Part shown: positions 11,645 through 19,134 of the stretch, piece by piece
Layout of the letters: every line of letters starts with the position of its first letter
Position numbering within the stretch: position 1 is the first letter of the stretch
Assembly (NCBI RefSeq): GCF_000321025.1
Contig: NZ_HE610717.1
Location: 560,950-617,238, forward strand
Source of the DNA: Peptoniphilus senegalensis JC140
Lineage (GTDB): Bacteria > Bacillota > Clostridia > Tissierellales > Peptoniphilaceae
Direction: 5' to 3'
Length of the DNA: 56,289 nt
Notes under the pieces: generated by a model
What the model saw: the letters and a program-made list of their open reading frames with translations, nothing else
Databases searched by the model: none
What the model was told of the DNA's origin: nothing
Made by a program: the position numbers and the translations under genes

Positions 11645-13681
11645 TTAAAATTGAGGAAAGTTATTGTATCCGCTATTGTATCTATTATTGTAGTTTCCAT
11701 TGTAATAGCGATTACTGTCTAAGAAATAAGTGTAGTCCTTAAAATCACTCTTTCTAGTAGTTCTGTTGGCAACATTTAGATATTCTCTAGGATTTCCAAG
11801 AATTCTATTATTTGAATCTGAGATTATTTCCCCGTCATAATTCATATATCCATCAAAAGTTAAAACATCATAAAGTTCTAATTTTTGATTTGTTTGGAAA
11901 TAAAGCGTCTTACCTGGACTCAATTTATCATTATCTGATTGTATAACTCTAATTCCTATCTTGTTGTAATTATATCCAACATCTCTATTACTTACAACTT
12001 GGAACATTCCGCTAAATTGTAAACTTGAATCAATTATAGTAATTGTTTCAACTTCATTATAATTATTAAAGGATAAATTTACGCTCTTACCTCTAAGGTA
12101 ACTTTCAGTTACTTGTGATAAGCCATAACCCCTAAAATCTTTTATTTCAAATCTATTAGCAAGATAATACTTTTTAGTATATCCATCATTTGTTTTTATA
12201 TCAATGTAACGATTTCTGTTTGAGAAAGATGATTCATCTCCGCTATATCCAACAACTTCTCCCATTACATTGCCATCTTTATTATAATTTGATGCAAGAC
12301 CCATTACTACTTTATAGTTTATATAAAGATTTACATCGTCATTCAATGTTATTTTATCTAAATCTTTAGTTTCATTTGTAATATAAAGTTCATAATCTTT
12401 GTTGTCCTTTAGTCTAATTTTTAATCCTGCCTTATCCCTATTTGAAGTATCAATTGAAATAATTCTTCCTTTAATTTGAGCTTCCTTAGGATAAACTGTC
12501 ATTTCAGTAATATTATTGTCTGCATTTGTCTTAAATTCTACTAAGTCATCAACTCTTATGTCATCAAGTTTTAAATCTTTTCCATAAGCCTTAATCTTTG
12601 CGTTTGAATCAAGTTTAAAAGTCTTTGTATCAGAAGTTGAAATTTTTGAAGTTGTTCTAAAGTTCAATGTGTCTGAATAGTCTCTATATCTAAGTGTAAT
12701 TTCGTTAATTCCTTTAGAGTTTACATAGCCAACCATATCAAGCATAGCGTTTGTAACAGTGATTGTCTTTGCTACGCCTTCTCTGTCATTAGAATTACTC
12801 TTTAAATATTCAATTTCTACTTCTTGACCAGCTTTTATGTCTTCAAGCTTGATGTCTTTGTCTTTTATTTTGTATTTTGTGTTGTTGTCGATATCAAAGG
12901 AGAATTTTTGCTTATTTGATTCTATAATAATTACATTGACATTGTTTAACTTAGAAGAAAGAATTACAGTTCCTTTTTTCTTTTCAACTTTATTGCTTAG
13001 AGTGTTCTTAGAAGCATAGTCAAAGGATGCCTTAGTAATTATTGCAGTTTCAGCACGAGTTATAGCTCTATCTCCTTCAAAGTTTCCATCAGAACCAGTT
13101 GAAGAGAAAATTCCTGCTTCAACAAGTGATGCAAGATATCCCTTTAAAGTATTGCTCATTTTATTTTGGTCACTGTGTCTTAATAAACTTGTATTTCCAT
13201 TTGCATTTAAGTTAAGAGCTCTAGCAAAGAAAATTGCAATATCGCCCCTGCTTGGATATTCTCTTGCACTTAATTTAAAAAATCCTCTTTCAGAAGCTTT
13301 CTTTAGTGCGCTTTCGTCAAGATAACCTCTGTGAAGAGCTAAGCAAATTGCTTCTTCAGCCCAAGAATTTACTCCATTTTGTTTTGCTACTTTTTCATAT
13401 TTTTCGCGGGCAGTTTTTAATTCATCTGAAGATGGATTTAAAACTTGTTTGATTAATTGTAGCAGTTCCTCAAGAGAAACAGAATCTCCTGGTTTAAACT
13501 CTCCGTCTGGATGTCCATTTATTACACCCCTATCACTTAGTAGGTCAATTGCATTGTAAGCCCAAGAATATTTATTATCTTTTTTTACATCTTTAAACTC
13601 TTTTGCAAAAGTTACACTTGGCACTAACATAATAGTCGCAAGTCCAAGAACAGCTGCTCTTTTTAAATTATTAGATTTCAT
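11645..13681 (-). CDS. SLH-domain surface protein with repeated β modules (long paralogue)
   Basis: Secreted protein of 678 aa. The start at 13681 (MKSNNLKRAAVLGLATIM) is preferred over an upstream in-frame ATG because GGAGG lies 7 nt before it and a signal peptide ending VTFAKE begins there. Three SLH repeats cover ~28-215. The rest (~225-640) looks like several degenerate 70-80-residue β-rich modules with recurring phrases of the type 'KAYGKDLKLDDIRVDDLVEF' and 'IKDKDIKLEDIKAGQEVEI'. The C-terminus is Tyr/Asn-rich (NRYNSGYNNF). It is probably an S-layer or S-layer-associated protein; the modules' ligand is unknown. It is followed by a strong terminator and then by its shorter paralogue. Confidence 0.88.
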   Translation of the reverse strand: MKSNNLKRAAVLGLATIMLVPSVTFAKEFKDVKKDNKYSWAYNAIDLLSDRGVINGHPDGEFKPGDSVSLEELLQLIKQVLNPSSDELKTAREKYEKVAKQNGVNSWAEEAICLALHRGYLDESALKKASERGFFKLSAREYPSRGDIAIFFARALNLNANGNTSLLRHSDQNKMSNTLKGYLASLVEAGIFSSTGSDGNFEGDRAITRAETAIITKASFDYASKNTLSNKVEKKKGTVILSSKLNNVNVIIIESNKQKFSFDIDNNTKYKIKDKDIKLEDIKAGQEVEIEYLKSNSNDREGVAKTITVTNAMLDMVGYVNSKGINEITLRYRDYSDTLNFRTTSKISTSDTKTFKLDSNAKIKAYGKDLKLDDIRVDDLVEFKTNADNNITEMTVYPKEAQIKGRIISIDTSNRDKAGLKIRLKDNKDYELYITNETKDLDKITLNDDVNLYINYKVVMGLASNYNKDGNVMGEVVGYSGDESSFSNRNRYIDIKTNDGYTKKYYLANRFEIKDFRGYGLSQVTESYLRGKSVNLSFNNYNEVETITIIDSSLQFSGMFQVVSNRDVGYNYNKIGIRVIQSDNDKLSPGKTLYFQTNQKLELYDVLTFDGYMNYDGEIISDSNNRILGNPREYLNVANRTTRKSDFKDYTYFLDSNRYYNGNYNNRYNSGYNNFPQF

Positions 13682-13717
13682 TATAAAACCTCCATTTTTA
13701 TATAGCCTGTTTTCTTT

Positions 13718-13726
13718 ATTATAACA
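13718..13726 (-). promoter_or_regulatory. Extended -10 promoter of the long SLH gene
   Basis: Minus-strand TGTTATAAT within the longer string GTGTTATAATAAA; the -35 is poor. Start is expected ~7 nt downstream, ~30 nt before the GGAGG site. Confidence 0.5.
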
Positions 13727-13804
13727 CATAATATACCCATAATAATTTTTAAATATTAAAATTTTATTAAATTAATAGCGAAAAGTTGTAATTAATTTAA
13801 TAAT

Positions 13805-13835
13805 TTGCTTAAATTAAACTTTTATTTGGTATAAT
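13805..13835 (+). promoter_or_regulatory. Promoter of the plus-strand trio
   Basis: TTGCTT and TATAAT are 19 nt apart, with an extended -10 (TGGTATAAT). The 13730-13895 interval otherwise holds only AT-rich spacer between divergent genes. Confidence 0.45.
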
Positions 13836-13895
13836 TAAGCTAAGACTTACATATTATTGTAAATTTATTTTATTTTTTATTAAAGGAGTGATACA

Positions 13896-14708
13896 ATGCG
13901 TTACCTTCCAGTGAGTTTAGATACTTACGAGAAAAAGATTTTGATTTTAGGTGGAGGCTATCTTGCACTTTCTGCACTTAAATCTGTAATTGACACTGAA
14001 GCAGAAATATATATGATTGCAGACACTTTCACAAAAGATATAGTAAAAAAATCTGAAGAATCATATGGTAAAATTAAGTTAAAAGAACATGAACTCGAAA
14101 AAGATTTTAAATTCATGGGCTTTGACTATGTGCTAATTGCCACTGAAGATTTTGAATTAAATGAAGCACTTGAAAAGAGAGCAAGCTCAAGAAATATGAT
14201 TTATCAAAGATTTGATATTTTTTCAAAATCTTTAATGTCCATTAACAAATCTCTTGAACATGGTCCTTTGACTTTTTCACTAAATTCTTCGAGACTTAAT
14301 CCAACTATTACAGATATAGTTTTTGAAGACTTGAAAAATTTTGTGAAAAAATACAATTTAGAAAAATTAAATATATTAAGTGAAATAAGGTCTGAACTTG
14401 TCCGCAAAAATTCACAAAACATTGATGAAATTATAAGAAATCTATATGAAAGTGAGACTATAAATCTTTCAACTTTCTTGGAAGAAATGCCTGAATACAA
14501 AATTGAAGATTTAAAATCTTCTGAAGAGCTTATCAATAGTATTGAAAATGGCTCAAACATAAAAGTTGAAAAAGAAAGCACTTTAGAAGATGAACAAATC
14601 ATCAAAAAGAATTTAGATGATGCGAAAAGTTTATCGAGAGATAAAGATCTTAATAAAGATGATTTACATTTAGAGTCCTTCAAGGACTTAAATAAATTTG
14701 AAAAATAA
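13896..14708 (+). CDS. Precorrin-2 dehydrogenase / siroheme synthase N-domain-like protein
   Basis: 270-aa protein whose first ~200 residues resemble the NAD-dependent precorrin-2 dehydrogenase domain of CysG/Met8/SirC: MRYLPVSLD start, Rossmann motif GGGYLALSALK (~18-28), VLIATEDFELNEAL matching the family's AT-D-x-x-x-LN motif, a conserved Asp in RFDIFSKSL, and GPLTFSLNSSRLNPTITD in place of the family's ISTxGxSP segment. The last ~70 residues are charged and of low complexity. No other siroheme or cobalamin gene is in the window, so the substrate is uncertain. A GGAG ribosome site precedes the ATG. It is first of three plus-strand genes surrounded by minus-strand genes. Confidence 0.7.
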   Translation: MRYLPVSLDTYEKKILILGGGYLALSALKSVIDTEAEIYMIADTFTKDIVKKSEESYGKIKLKEHELEKDFKFMGFDYVLIATEDFELNEALEKRASSRNMIYQRFDIFSKSLMSINKSLEHGPLTFSLNSSRLNPTITDIVFEDLKNFVKKYNLEKLNILSEIRSELVRKNSQNIDEIIRNLYESETINLSTFLEEMPEYKIEDLKSSEELINSIENGSNIKVEKESTLEDEQIIKKNLDDAKSLSRDKDLNKDDLHLESFKDLNKFEK

Positions 14709-14757
14709 TTAAAATTTTGGAAATATAATTGAAATAGTTGTAGAAATGAGGTAAAAA

Positions 14758-15045
14758 ATGATTGGTTATGTAGGAAGTATGCCTGGAAAAGTTTTTAATG
14801 AAAAGGAATTTGCTCTTGTAAAAAAAGTTTTGGCATCTGGCGAAACTATTGACAAGCACAATCACCCTGGCTTTACTGTACTTATAACTATAGTTAAAGG
14901 TCATATTAAAGTTATATTAAATGCTGATGAGGATAGAGAATTTGAGCCAGGCAAAGTTTTAAAATTTGATGGAGAAAATTTTGTCGAAATAGAAGCTTTG
15001 GAGAAAAGTGAGTTTTTTGTAACTCTAATTAAAAAGGTTGATTAA
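14758..15045 (+). CDS. Single-domain cupin protein
   Basis: 95-aa small β-barrel protein. The metal-binding cupin motif 1 is partly visible as DKHNHPGFTVLITIVKG (residues ~36-52) and motif 2 is weak (EFEPGKVLKFDG), so a metal site is possible but incomplete. Ribosome site GAGGT precedes the ATG. It sits 49 nt after the precorrin-2 dehydrogenase-like gene and 1 nt before the CC-motif gene, so the three are likely one transcript. Substrate and role are unknown. Confidence 0.75.
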   Translation: MIGYVGSMPGKVFNEKEFALVKKVLASGETIDKHNHPGFTVLITIVKGHIKVILNADEDREFEPGKVLKFDGENFVEIEALEKSEFFVTLIKKVD

Positions 15046-15046
15046 A

Positions 15047-15349
15047 TTGAAAGTAAAATTTACAGAGGATGCACTTAATTTTTTACGGGATAAAAATGCA
15101 AGTGAAATTACTATTGATTTGGTTAATTCAAAGCAATGTTGTGGAAGTGGTCTGCCCTCTTCTGACACTTATCTTGGAGCACCCAAAAATTCTACAAGAG
15201 ATTATGATGTGCTAAATCAAAATGACATAAAAATAAATATTGACAAGTCGCTAAAATTTAAGGATGACACTTGTAGTATTAATTTAGTAAAACTTGTCTT
15301 TACAAAAAGTCTTGTAGCAAACTTTTTAGATTATGACAAATTAATATAA
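15047..15349 (+). CDS. Small CC-motif (HesB-like / CC-Se motif) protein
   Basis: 100-aa protein with the TTG start at 15047, chosen because AAAGG lies 9 nt upstream; a TTG at 15038 has no ribosome site. It contains a vicinal cysteine motif, KQCCGSGLPSSD (~residues 28-39), and one later Cys. It resembles the small family described as CC/Se-motif (seleno)proteins, where one Cys can be Sec, and is distantly HesB/IscA-like; the family assignment is from memory of the motif and not certain. A redox or sulfur/selenium-handling role is inference. It is followed by a strong terminator. Confidence 0.7.
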   Translation: MKVKFTEDALNFLRDKNASEITIDLVNSKQCCGSGLPSSDTYLGAPKNSTRDYDVLNQNDIKINIDKSLKFKDDTCSINLVKLVFTKSLVANFLDYDKLI

Positions 15350-15363
15350 TGCTAATTTTTTTA

Positions 15364-15398
15364 AGTCTGTTGGGATTAATTTCTCTACAGACTTTTTT
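15364..15398 (+). terminator. Terminator of the plus-strand trio
   Basis: 7-bp stem AGTCTGT / ACAGACT with a 16-nt loop followed by TTTTTTT; 15 nt after the CC-motif gene. Confidence 0.8.
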
Positions 15399-15431
15399 TG
15401 GTTTGTAATTTTCATACTTATTTTGAAAGTG

Positions 15432-15462
15432 AAAAAGGCCTCACGAAATTAATCATGAGACC
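15432..15462 (-). terminator. Terminator of ppsA
   Basis: Minus-strand stem GGTCTCA / TGAGGCC (one G-U pair), loop 12 nt, then TTTTT; ~43 nt past the ppsA stop and converging with the preceding plus-strand terminator. Confidence 0.75.
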
Positions 15463-15504
15463 CTCTTTAAAAGAAAGTTTTATAAATTTTTAATCTTTTT
15501 GAGA

Positions 15505-17856
15505 TTACATTTGTCTAAGTTTTTTTAATATAATTTTTTGTTCCACACTTGCAACAAGTCTTCTTGTGTATTCAACTGTATCAGGGTTTACTGACATTGA
15601 AGTGATTCCACATTCAACCAAAAATTCTGCAAGTTCTGGATATTGGCTTGGTCCTTGTCCACAGATTGAGCAAGTGATTCCCTTTTTGTTAGCTGCATCA
15701 ATGATAGTCTTTAGGGCGATTTTTACTGCGTCATTTCTTTCATCAAAGTAACCCATGTTATTTAGAATTCCAGAATCTCTATCTGCTCCCATTACAAGTT
15801 GAGTTAAGTCATTTGAGCCAATAGAGAATCCATCAACTAATTCTGCAAATTCTTCTGCTTGAAGAACTACTGCTGGTACTTCTGCCATTATCCAAATCTT
15901 AAAGTTTTTAGATTGTACAAGTCCTTCTTCAGCCATAATTCCTTTAACAACTTTAAGTTCCTCAGGAGTTCTTACAAATGGAAGCATAACAATTACATTT
16001 GTAAGTCCATATTCTTCTCTAACTTTTTTAATAGCTTGACATTCTAGTCTAAAACCTTGTTCATATTCAGGAGAAATGTATCTTGAAACTCCTCTCCAAC
16101 CTATCATTGGGTTAGCTTCAATTGGCTCAACTTCATCCCCGCCCTTAAGGCCCCTAAATTCATTTGTTCTAAAGTCAGAAGTTCTTACAACTAAATTTTT
16201 TGGATAAATTGCTTGAGCAACTTTAGAAATACCTTCTGCAAGTTTTTCTACCATTAAGTCTCCTTGACCAGTTTTAACTAGATACATTGGGTGAGCGCCA
16301 ATCATATTTGTGAAGATAAATTCTGTTCTCATAAGTCCAATGCCGTCCATTGGCAAGTTTTTATATCTTTCAATTAATTCTGGTTCGCCAAGATTCATGT
16401 AAATCTTAGTAGCTGTAGTTGGTGCAAAAAGATTTCTTAATTCATCTAAATTTGCAATGCTTGAAACATTTCCTTCAACTTTTTCAGATTTCTTTTCTTC
16501 TTTTTCCTTTAAAACTTCGCCTTCATAGACGATTCCTCTTACAGCATCAACTGTTACAGAGTCGCCAGTTTTTAAAGTTTTAGTTGCAGTCTTTGCTCCA
16601 ACTATACATGGAATTTGTAACTCTCTTGAAACAATAGCTGCGTGACAAGTTCTTCCACCTTCATCAGTTACAACGCCAGCACACTTTCTCATAGCAGGAA
16701 CCATGTCTGGATTAGTCATTGCAGTTACAAGTACATCGCCTTCTTCAACAAGATTGATTTCAGAAATGTCCTTTATTAGTTTTACTTTACCTCTGCCAAT
16801 TCCTGGAGAAGCAGGAAGTCCCTTTACAAGAGTAATTAATTTTTCTTCTTTTTCTTCTTTATCGCCAAGAGTTGTTATAGGTCTTGATTGTAAGAAGTAA
16901 AATTCTTTAGTATCTCTGTCAAATCCCCACTCAGTATCTTGAACTGAACCGTAAAGTTTTTCTACCTTTAGTCCTCTTTCTATAAGAGTATTTAATTCTT
17001 TTTCTGAAAGTGCTTCTGCTTTAATTGCATCTTCGCCAAGTACATCCTTAACATTCACTACTCTAGTTCCAACACCATTTTCGTTCTTGATAACCATGTA
17101 TTCTTTTTCGGCAATATTTTTTTCAATGACTTTTTTAGTTTTTTTGTCGATAATATATTCGTCAGGAGTAACAATTCCAGATACAACTGCTTCTCCAAGA
17201 CCATAGCTTGCGTTTATCATCATTTCGTCAGAGCTATTGTTAATAGGATTTGCTGTAAACATTACTCCAGATTTTTCTGAATTAACCATCTTTTGAATAA
17301 CTACTGAAAGAGCAACATCGAAGTGGTCATAATTTTGTTTTTCTCTGTAGTAAATTGCTCTTGAAGTCCAAAGTGATGCAAAGCAATCTCTTATGTGATT
17401 TAATAATTCTTCTTCCCCAGAAATGTGTAAATAAGTATCTTGTTGTCCTGCAAAAGATGCGTCAGGAAGGTCTTCTGCAGTTGCTGAAGATCTAACTGCA
17501 ACTTCTGGATCTTTTACTCCAATATTTTCAGAAAATTCTCTGTAAGCAGATAAAATTTCTTCTTTAAGTTCTGGGTCAAACTCTTTTTCTTTAATCTTAG
17601 TTTGAATTTCCTTTGAAGCATTAGTAAGTTCATCAACATCTTCTACGTCAACAGCTTCCATTAAAAGTTTTACAACTTCGTCAAGCTCTGCGTATTTAAT
17701 AAATTTTGTATAACCAGTAGCTGTAACACAAAATCCTGGAGGCACAGGTAGACCAAAACTTGTCAACTCGCCTAAATTTGCTCCCTTTCCTCCAACAATT
17801 CCTACATCGCCTTTACCAATTTCATCAAACCATTTAATATAATTATACTTAGACAT
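15505..17856 (-). CDS. ppsA: Phosphoenolpyruvate synthase (pyruvate, water dikinase)
   Basis: 783-aa enzyme that makes PEP from pyruvate with ATP yielding AMP and Pi, a gluconeogenic step. The N-terminal ATP-grasp domain starts FDEIGKGDVGIVGGKGANLGEL and contains VRSSATAEDLPDASFAGQQDT. The swivelling phosphohistidine domain has GGRTCHAAIVSREL with His405. The C-terminal PEP/pyruvate barrel has GSNDLTQL and the CGQGPS motif with the catalytic Cys. PpsA-type layout and length distinguish it from PPDK (~870 aa). It is monocistronic: own promoter 28-55 nt upstream and own terminator. No regulator of the DUF299 type is adjacent. Confidence 0.93.
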   Translation of the reverse strand: MSKYNYIKWFDEIGKGDVGIVGGKGANLGELTSFGLPVPPGFCVTATGYTKFIKYAELDEVVKLLMEAVDVEDVDELTNASKEIQTKIKEKEFDPELKEEILSAYREFSENIGVKDPEVAVRSSATAEDLPDASFAGQQDTYLHISGEEELLNHIRDCFASLWTSRAIYYREKQNYDHFDVALSVVIQKMVNSEKSGVMFTANPINNSSDEMMINASYGLGEAVVSGIVTPDEYIIDKKTKKVIEKNIAEKEYMVIKNENGVGTRVVNVKDVLGEDAIKAEALSEKELNTLIERGLKVEKLYGSVQDTEWGFDRDTKEFYFLQSRPITTLGDKEEKEEKLITLVKGLPASPGIGRGKVKLIKDISEINLVEEGDVLVTAMTNPDMVPAMRKCAGVVTDEGGRTCHAAIVSRELQIPCIVGAKTATKTLKTGDSVTVDAVRGIVYEGEVLKEKEEKKSEKVEGNVSSIANLDELRNLFAPTTATKIYMNLGEPELIERYKNLPMDGIGLMRTEFIFTNMIGAHPMYLVKTGQGDLMVEKLAEGISKVAQAIYPKNLVVRTSDFRTNEFRGLKGGDEVEPIEANPMIGWRGVSRYISPEYEQGFRLECQAIKKVREEYGLTNVIVMLPFVRTPEELKVVKGIMAEEGLVQSKNFKIWIMAEVPAVVLQAEEFAELVDGFSIGSNDLTQLVMGADRDSGILNNMGYFDERNDAVKIALKTIIDAANKKGITCSICGQGPSQYPELAEFLVECGITSMSVNPDTVEYTRRLVASVEQKIILKKLRQM

Positions 17857-17883
17857 GACTTCCTCCTTAATTTTCTAAAATTA

Positions 17884-17911
17884 TTATAACACATAAATTA
17901 TATATGTCACA
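17884..17911 (-). promoter_or_regulatory. Promoter of ppsA
   Basis: Minus-strand GTGACA, 16-nt spacer, TATAAT with extended TG (GTGTTATAATAA). Leader ~20 nt with AAGGAGG. Confidence 0.65.
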
Positions 17912-18445
17912 CTATTTTTTTAGAGATTTTCTAAGTTCATCTATGGACATAGTTGATACGTGCTCTCTGTCTATTTCTAACTCATCCACAAGTGAATAAA
18001 TCTCTTCCATACTAGGTGCCTCTATCTCTACATAAGGTTTTGGATATGTGTCTTTATCCCAAGTATCTATGTCAATTACAAGACCCTTGTAGCTATATTT
18101 TTTTCTGTTTTTAAATCCCTTATGGAATTTATCATAACCTAGACACTTTAAAATATTTATTAAATCTTCCACACTATTTATTTCAGTAGTATGCTCTATA
18201 TTGTCTCTAACTTTGATGTCAGAAATATTTTCTTTAAAAGTAAAATATTTTTTCTCAATTCCATCTGATTTTGCAACTCTTATTCTAAGGTAACCATGTT
18301 TCTTGTAAATTTTATGAGCTGTTGAATTAATTGTAATATTAATTTGGTCTTCTTCCTTTACAAAGTCAGCACCAATTTTCTTAATTTTTTCTTCAAAATC
18401 ATCTATATCAATGTCAAGAAGTTTTACTTCAATTTCTCTTTCCAT
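17912..18445 (-). CDS. CYTH-domain protein (triphosphate tunnel enzyme family)
   Basis: 177-aa protein opening with the family-defining ExExK signature (MEREIEVKLL). Alternating charged β strands follow (YLRIRVAK, KKYFTFKEN, VEIEAP), as in the tunnel fold that binds inorganic or nucleoside triphosphates and polyphosphate through Lys/Arg/Glu side chains. Bacterial members include class IV adenylate cyclases and tripolyphosphatases; which one applies cannot be told from sequence. It is last in the yhaO-yhaN-phosphoesterase-CYTH operon and overlaps the preceding gene by 17 nt. Confidence 0.85.
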   Translation of the reverse strand: MEREIEVKLLDIDIDDFEEKIKKIGADFVKEEDQINITINSTAHKIYKKHGYLRIRVAKSDGIEKKYFTFKENISDIKVRDNIEHTTEINSVEDLINILKCLGYDKFHKGFKNRKKYSYKGLVIDIDTWDKDTYPKPYVEIEAPSMEEIYSLVDELEIDREHVSTMSIDELRKSLKK

Positions 18446-19127
18446 TAGTCCTCCAATATTTTTTTAGTTTAAAATCTAAATAATCGCTCGCTACAAATGA
18501 ATAATTCACGCCCAATAAATCTCCCTCATAGGAATACTTGTGTCCCTTGCCATGTAAATGTCCGTAAACACATTTCTCAACATTATATTCCCCAAGAGTT
18601 TTAGAAAATTCATTAGCATCCAAATCTTGATTAAAGGGCGGATAGTGAATCATTGCAATTATTTTTTTGTTTTTGCATGAATCCAGGGAATTTTTAAGTC
18701 TCTGGACTTCTCTCAAATATATTTTTTCATCATCTTTCGAAAATTCAAAAGAATCACGAGATGCCCAACCTCTAGTACCACAAATTGAATAATCCTTGTA
18801 TTCAAAGGAATTGTTGTGCAAAAAATGAATAGTCTTTAGACCCAAGTTATTCATCTTATTAAGAGAAGACCACCAATAATCGTGATTTCCCTTAGAAATT
18901 ATTTTTGTTCCTGGAAGTTCATCAATCCTTTTTAAGTCAAAGAGAGCTGTCTCAAGTTTTAATGCCCAAGAAATATCCCCAGGCAATAAAACTAAGTCAT
19001 CATCACTTACAACTTCATTCCAGTCTTCAATTATTTTTTCTTCATGATTTTCCCAGTTATCTCCAAATATATCCATAGGCTTTTCTTCTGAATAATCGAA
19101 GTGAAGATCTCCTATTGCGAATATCAT
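18429..19127 (-). CDS. Calcineurin-like metallophosphoesterase
   Basis: 232-aa predicted phosphohydrolase with the dinuclear-metal motifs in order: GDLHFD (I), LLPGDISWAL (II), SKGNHDYWW (III), MIHYPPF (IV), YGHLHGKGH (V). The ATG at 19127 is preferred to a GTG two codons upstream because GAGG lies 5 nt before it; that ribosome site overlaps the yhaN stop. Family members of this form (YkuE/'serine-threonine phosphatase-like') have varied substrates, so the substrate is unknown. Co-transcribed with yhaN and the CYTH gene. Confidence 0.85.
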   Translation of the reverse strand: MIFAIGDLHFDYSEEKPMDIFGDNWENHEEKIIEDWNEVVSDDDLVLLPGDISWALKLETALFDLKRIDELPGTKIISKGNHDYWWSSLNKMNNLGLKTIHFLHNNSFEYKDYSICGTRGWASRDSFEFSKDDEKIYLREVQRLKNSLDSCKNKKIIAMIHYPPFNQDLDANEFSKTLGEYNVEKCVYGHLHGKGHKYSYEGDLLGVNYSFVASDYLDFKLKKYWRTNGKRN

Positions 19128-19134
19128 ATACACC

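Noticed and set aside
14204-14683. Minus-strand coding region inside the precorrin-2 dehydrogenase-like gene
   Set aside because: Antisense product rich in Ser/Phe/Leu without signals, overlapping a plausible sense gene with good ribosome site.
14758-15349. Toxin-antitoxin reading of the cupin and CC-motif pair
   Set aside because: Neither protein resembles a known toxin or antitoxin, and the upstream gene belongs to the same transcript.
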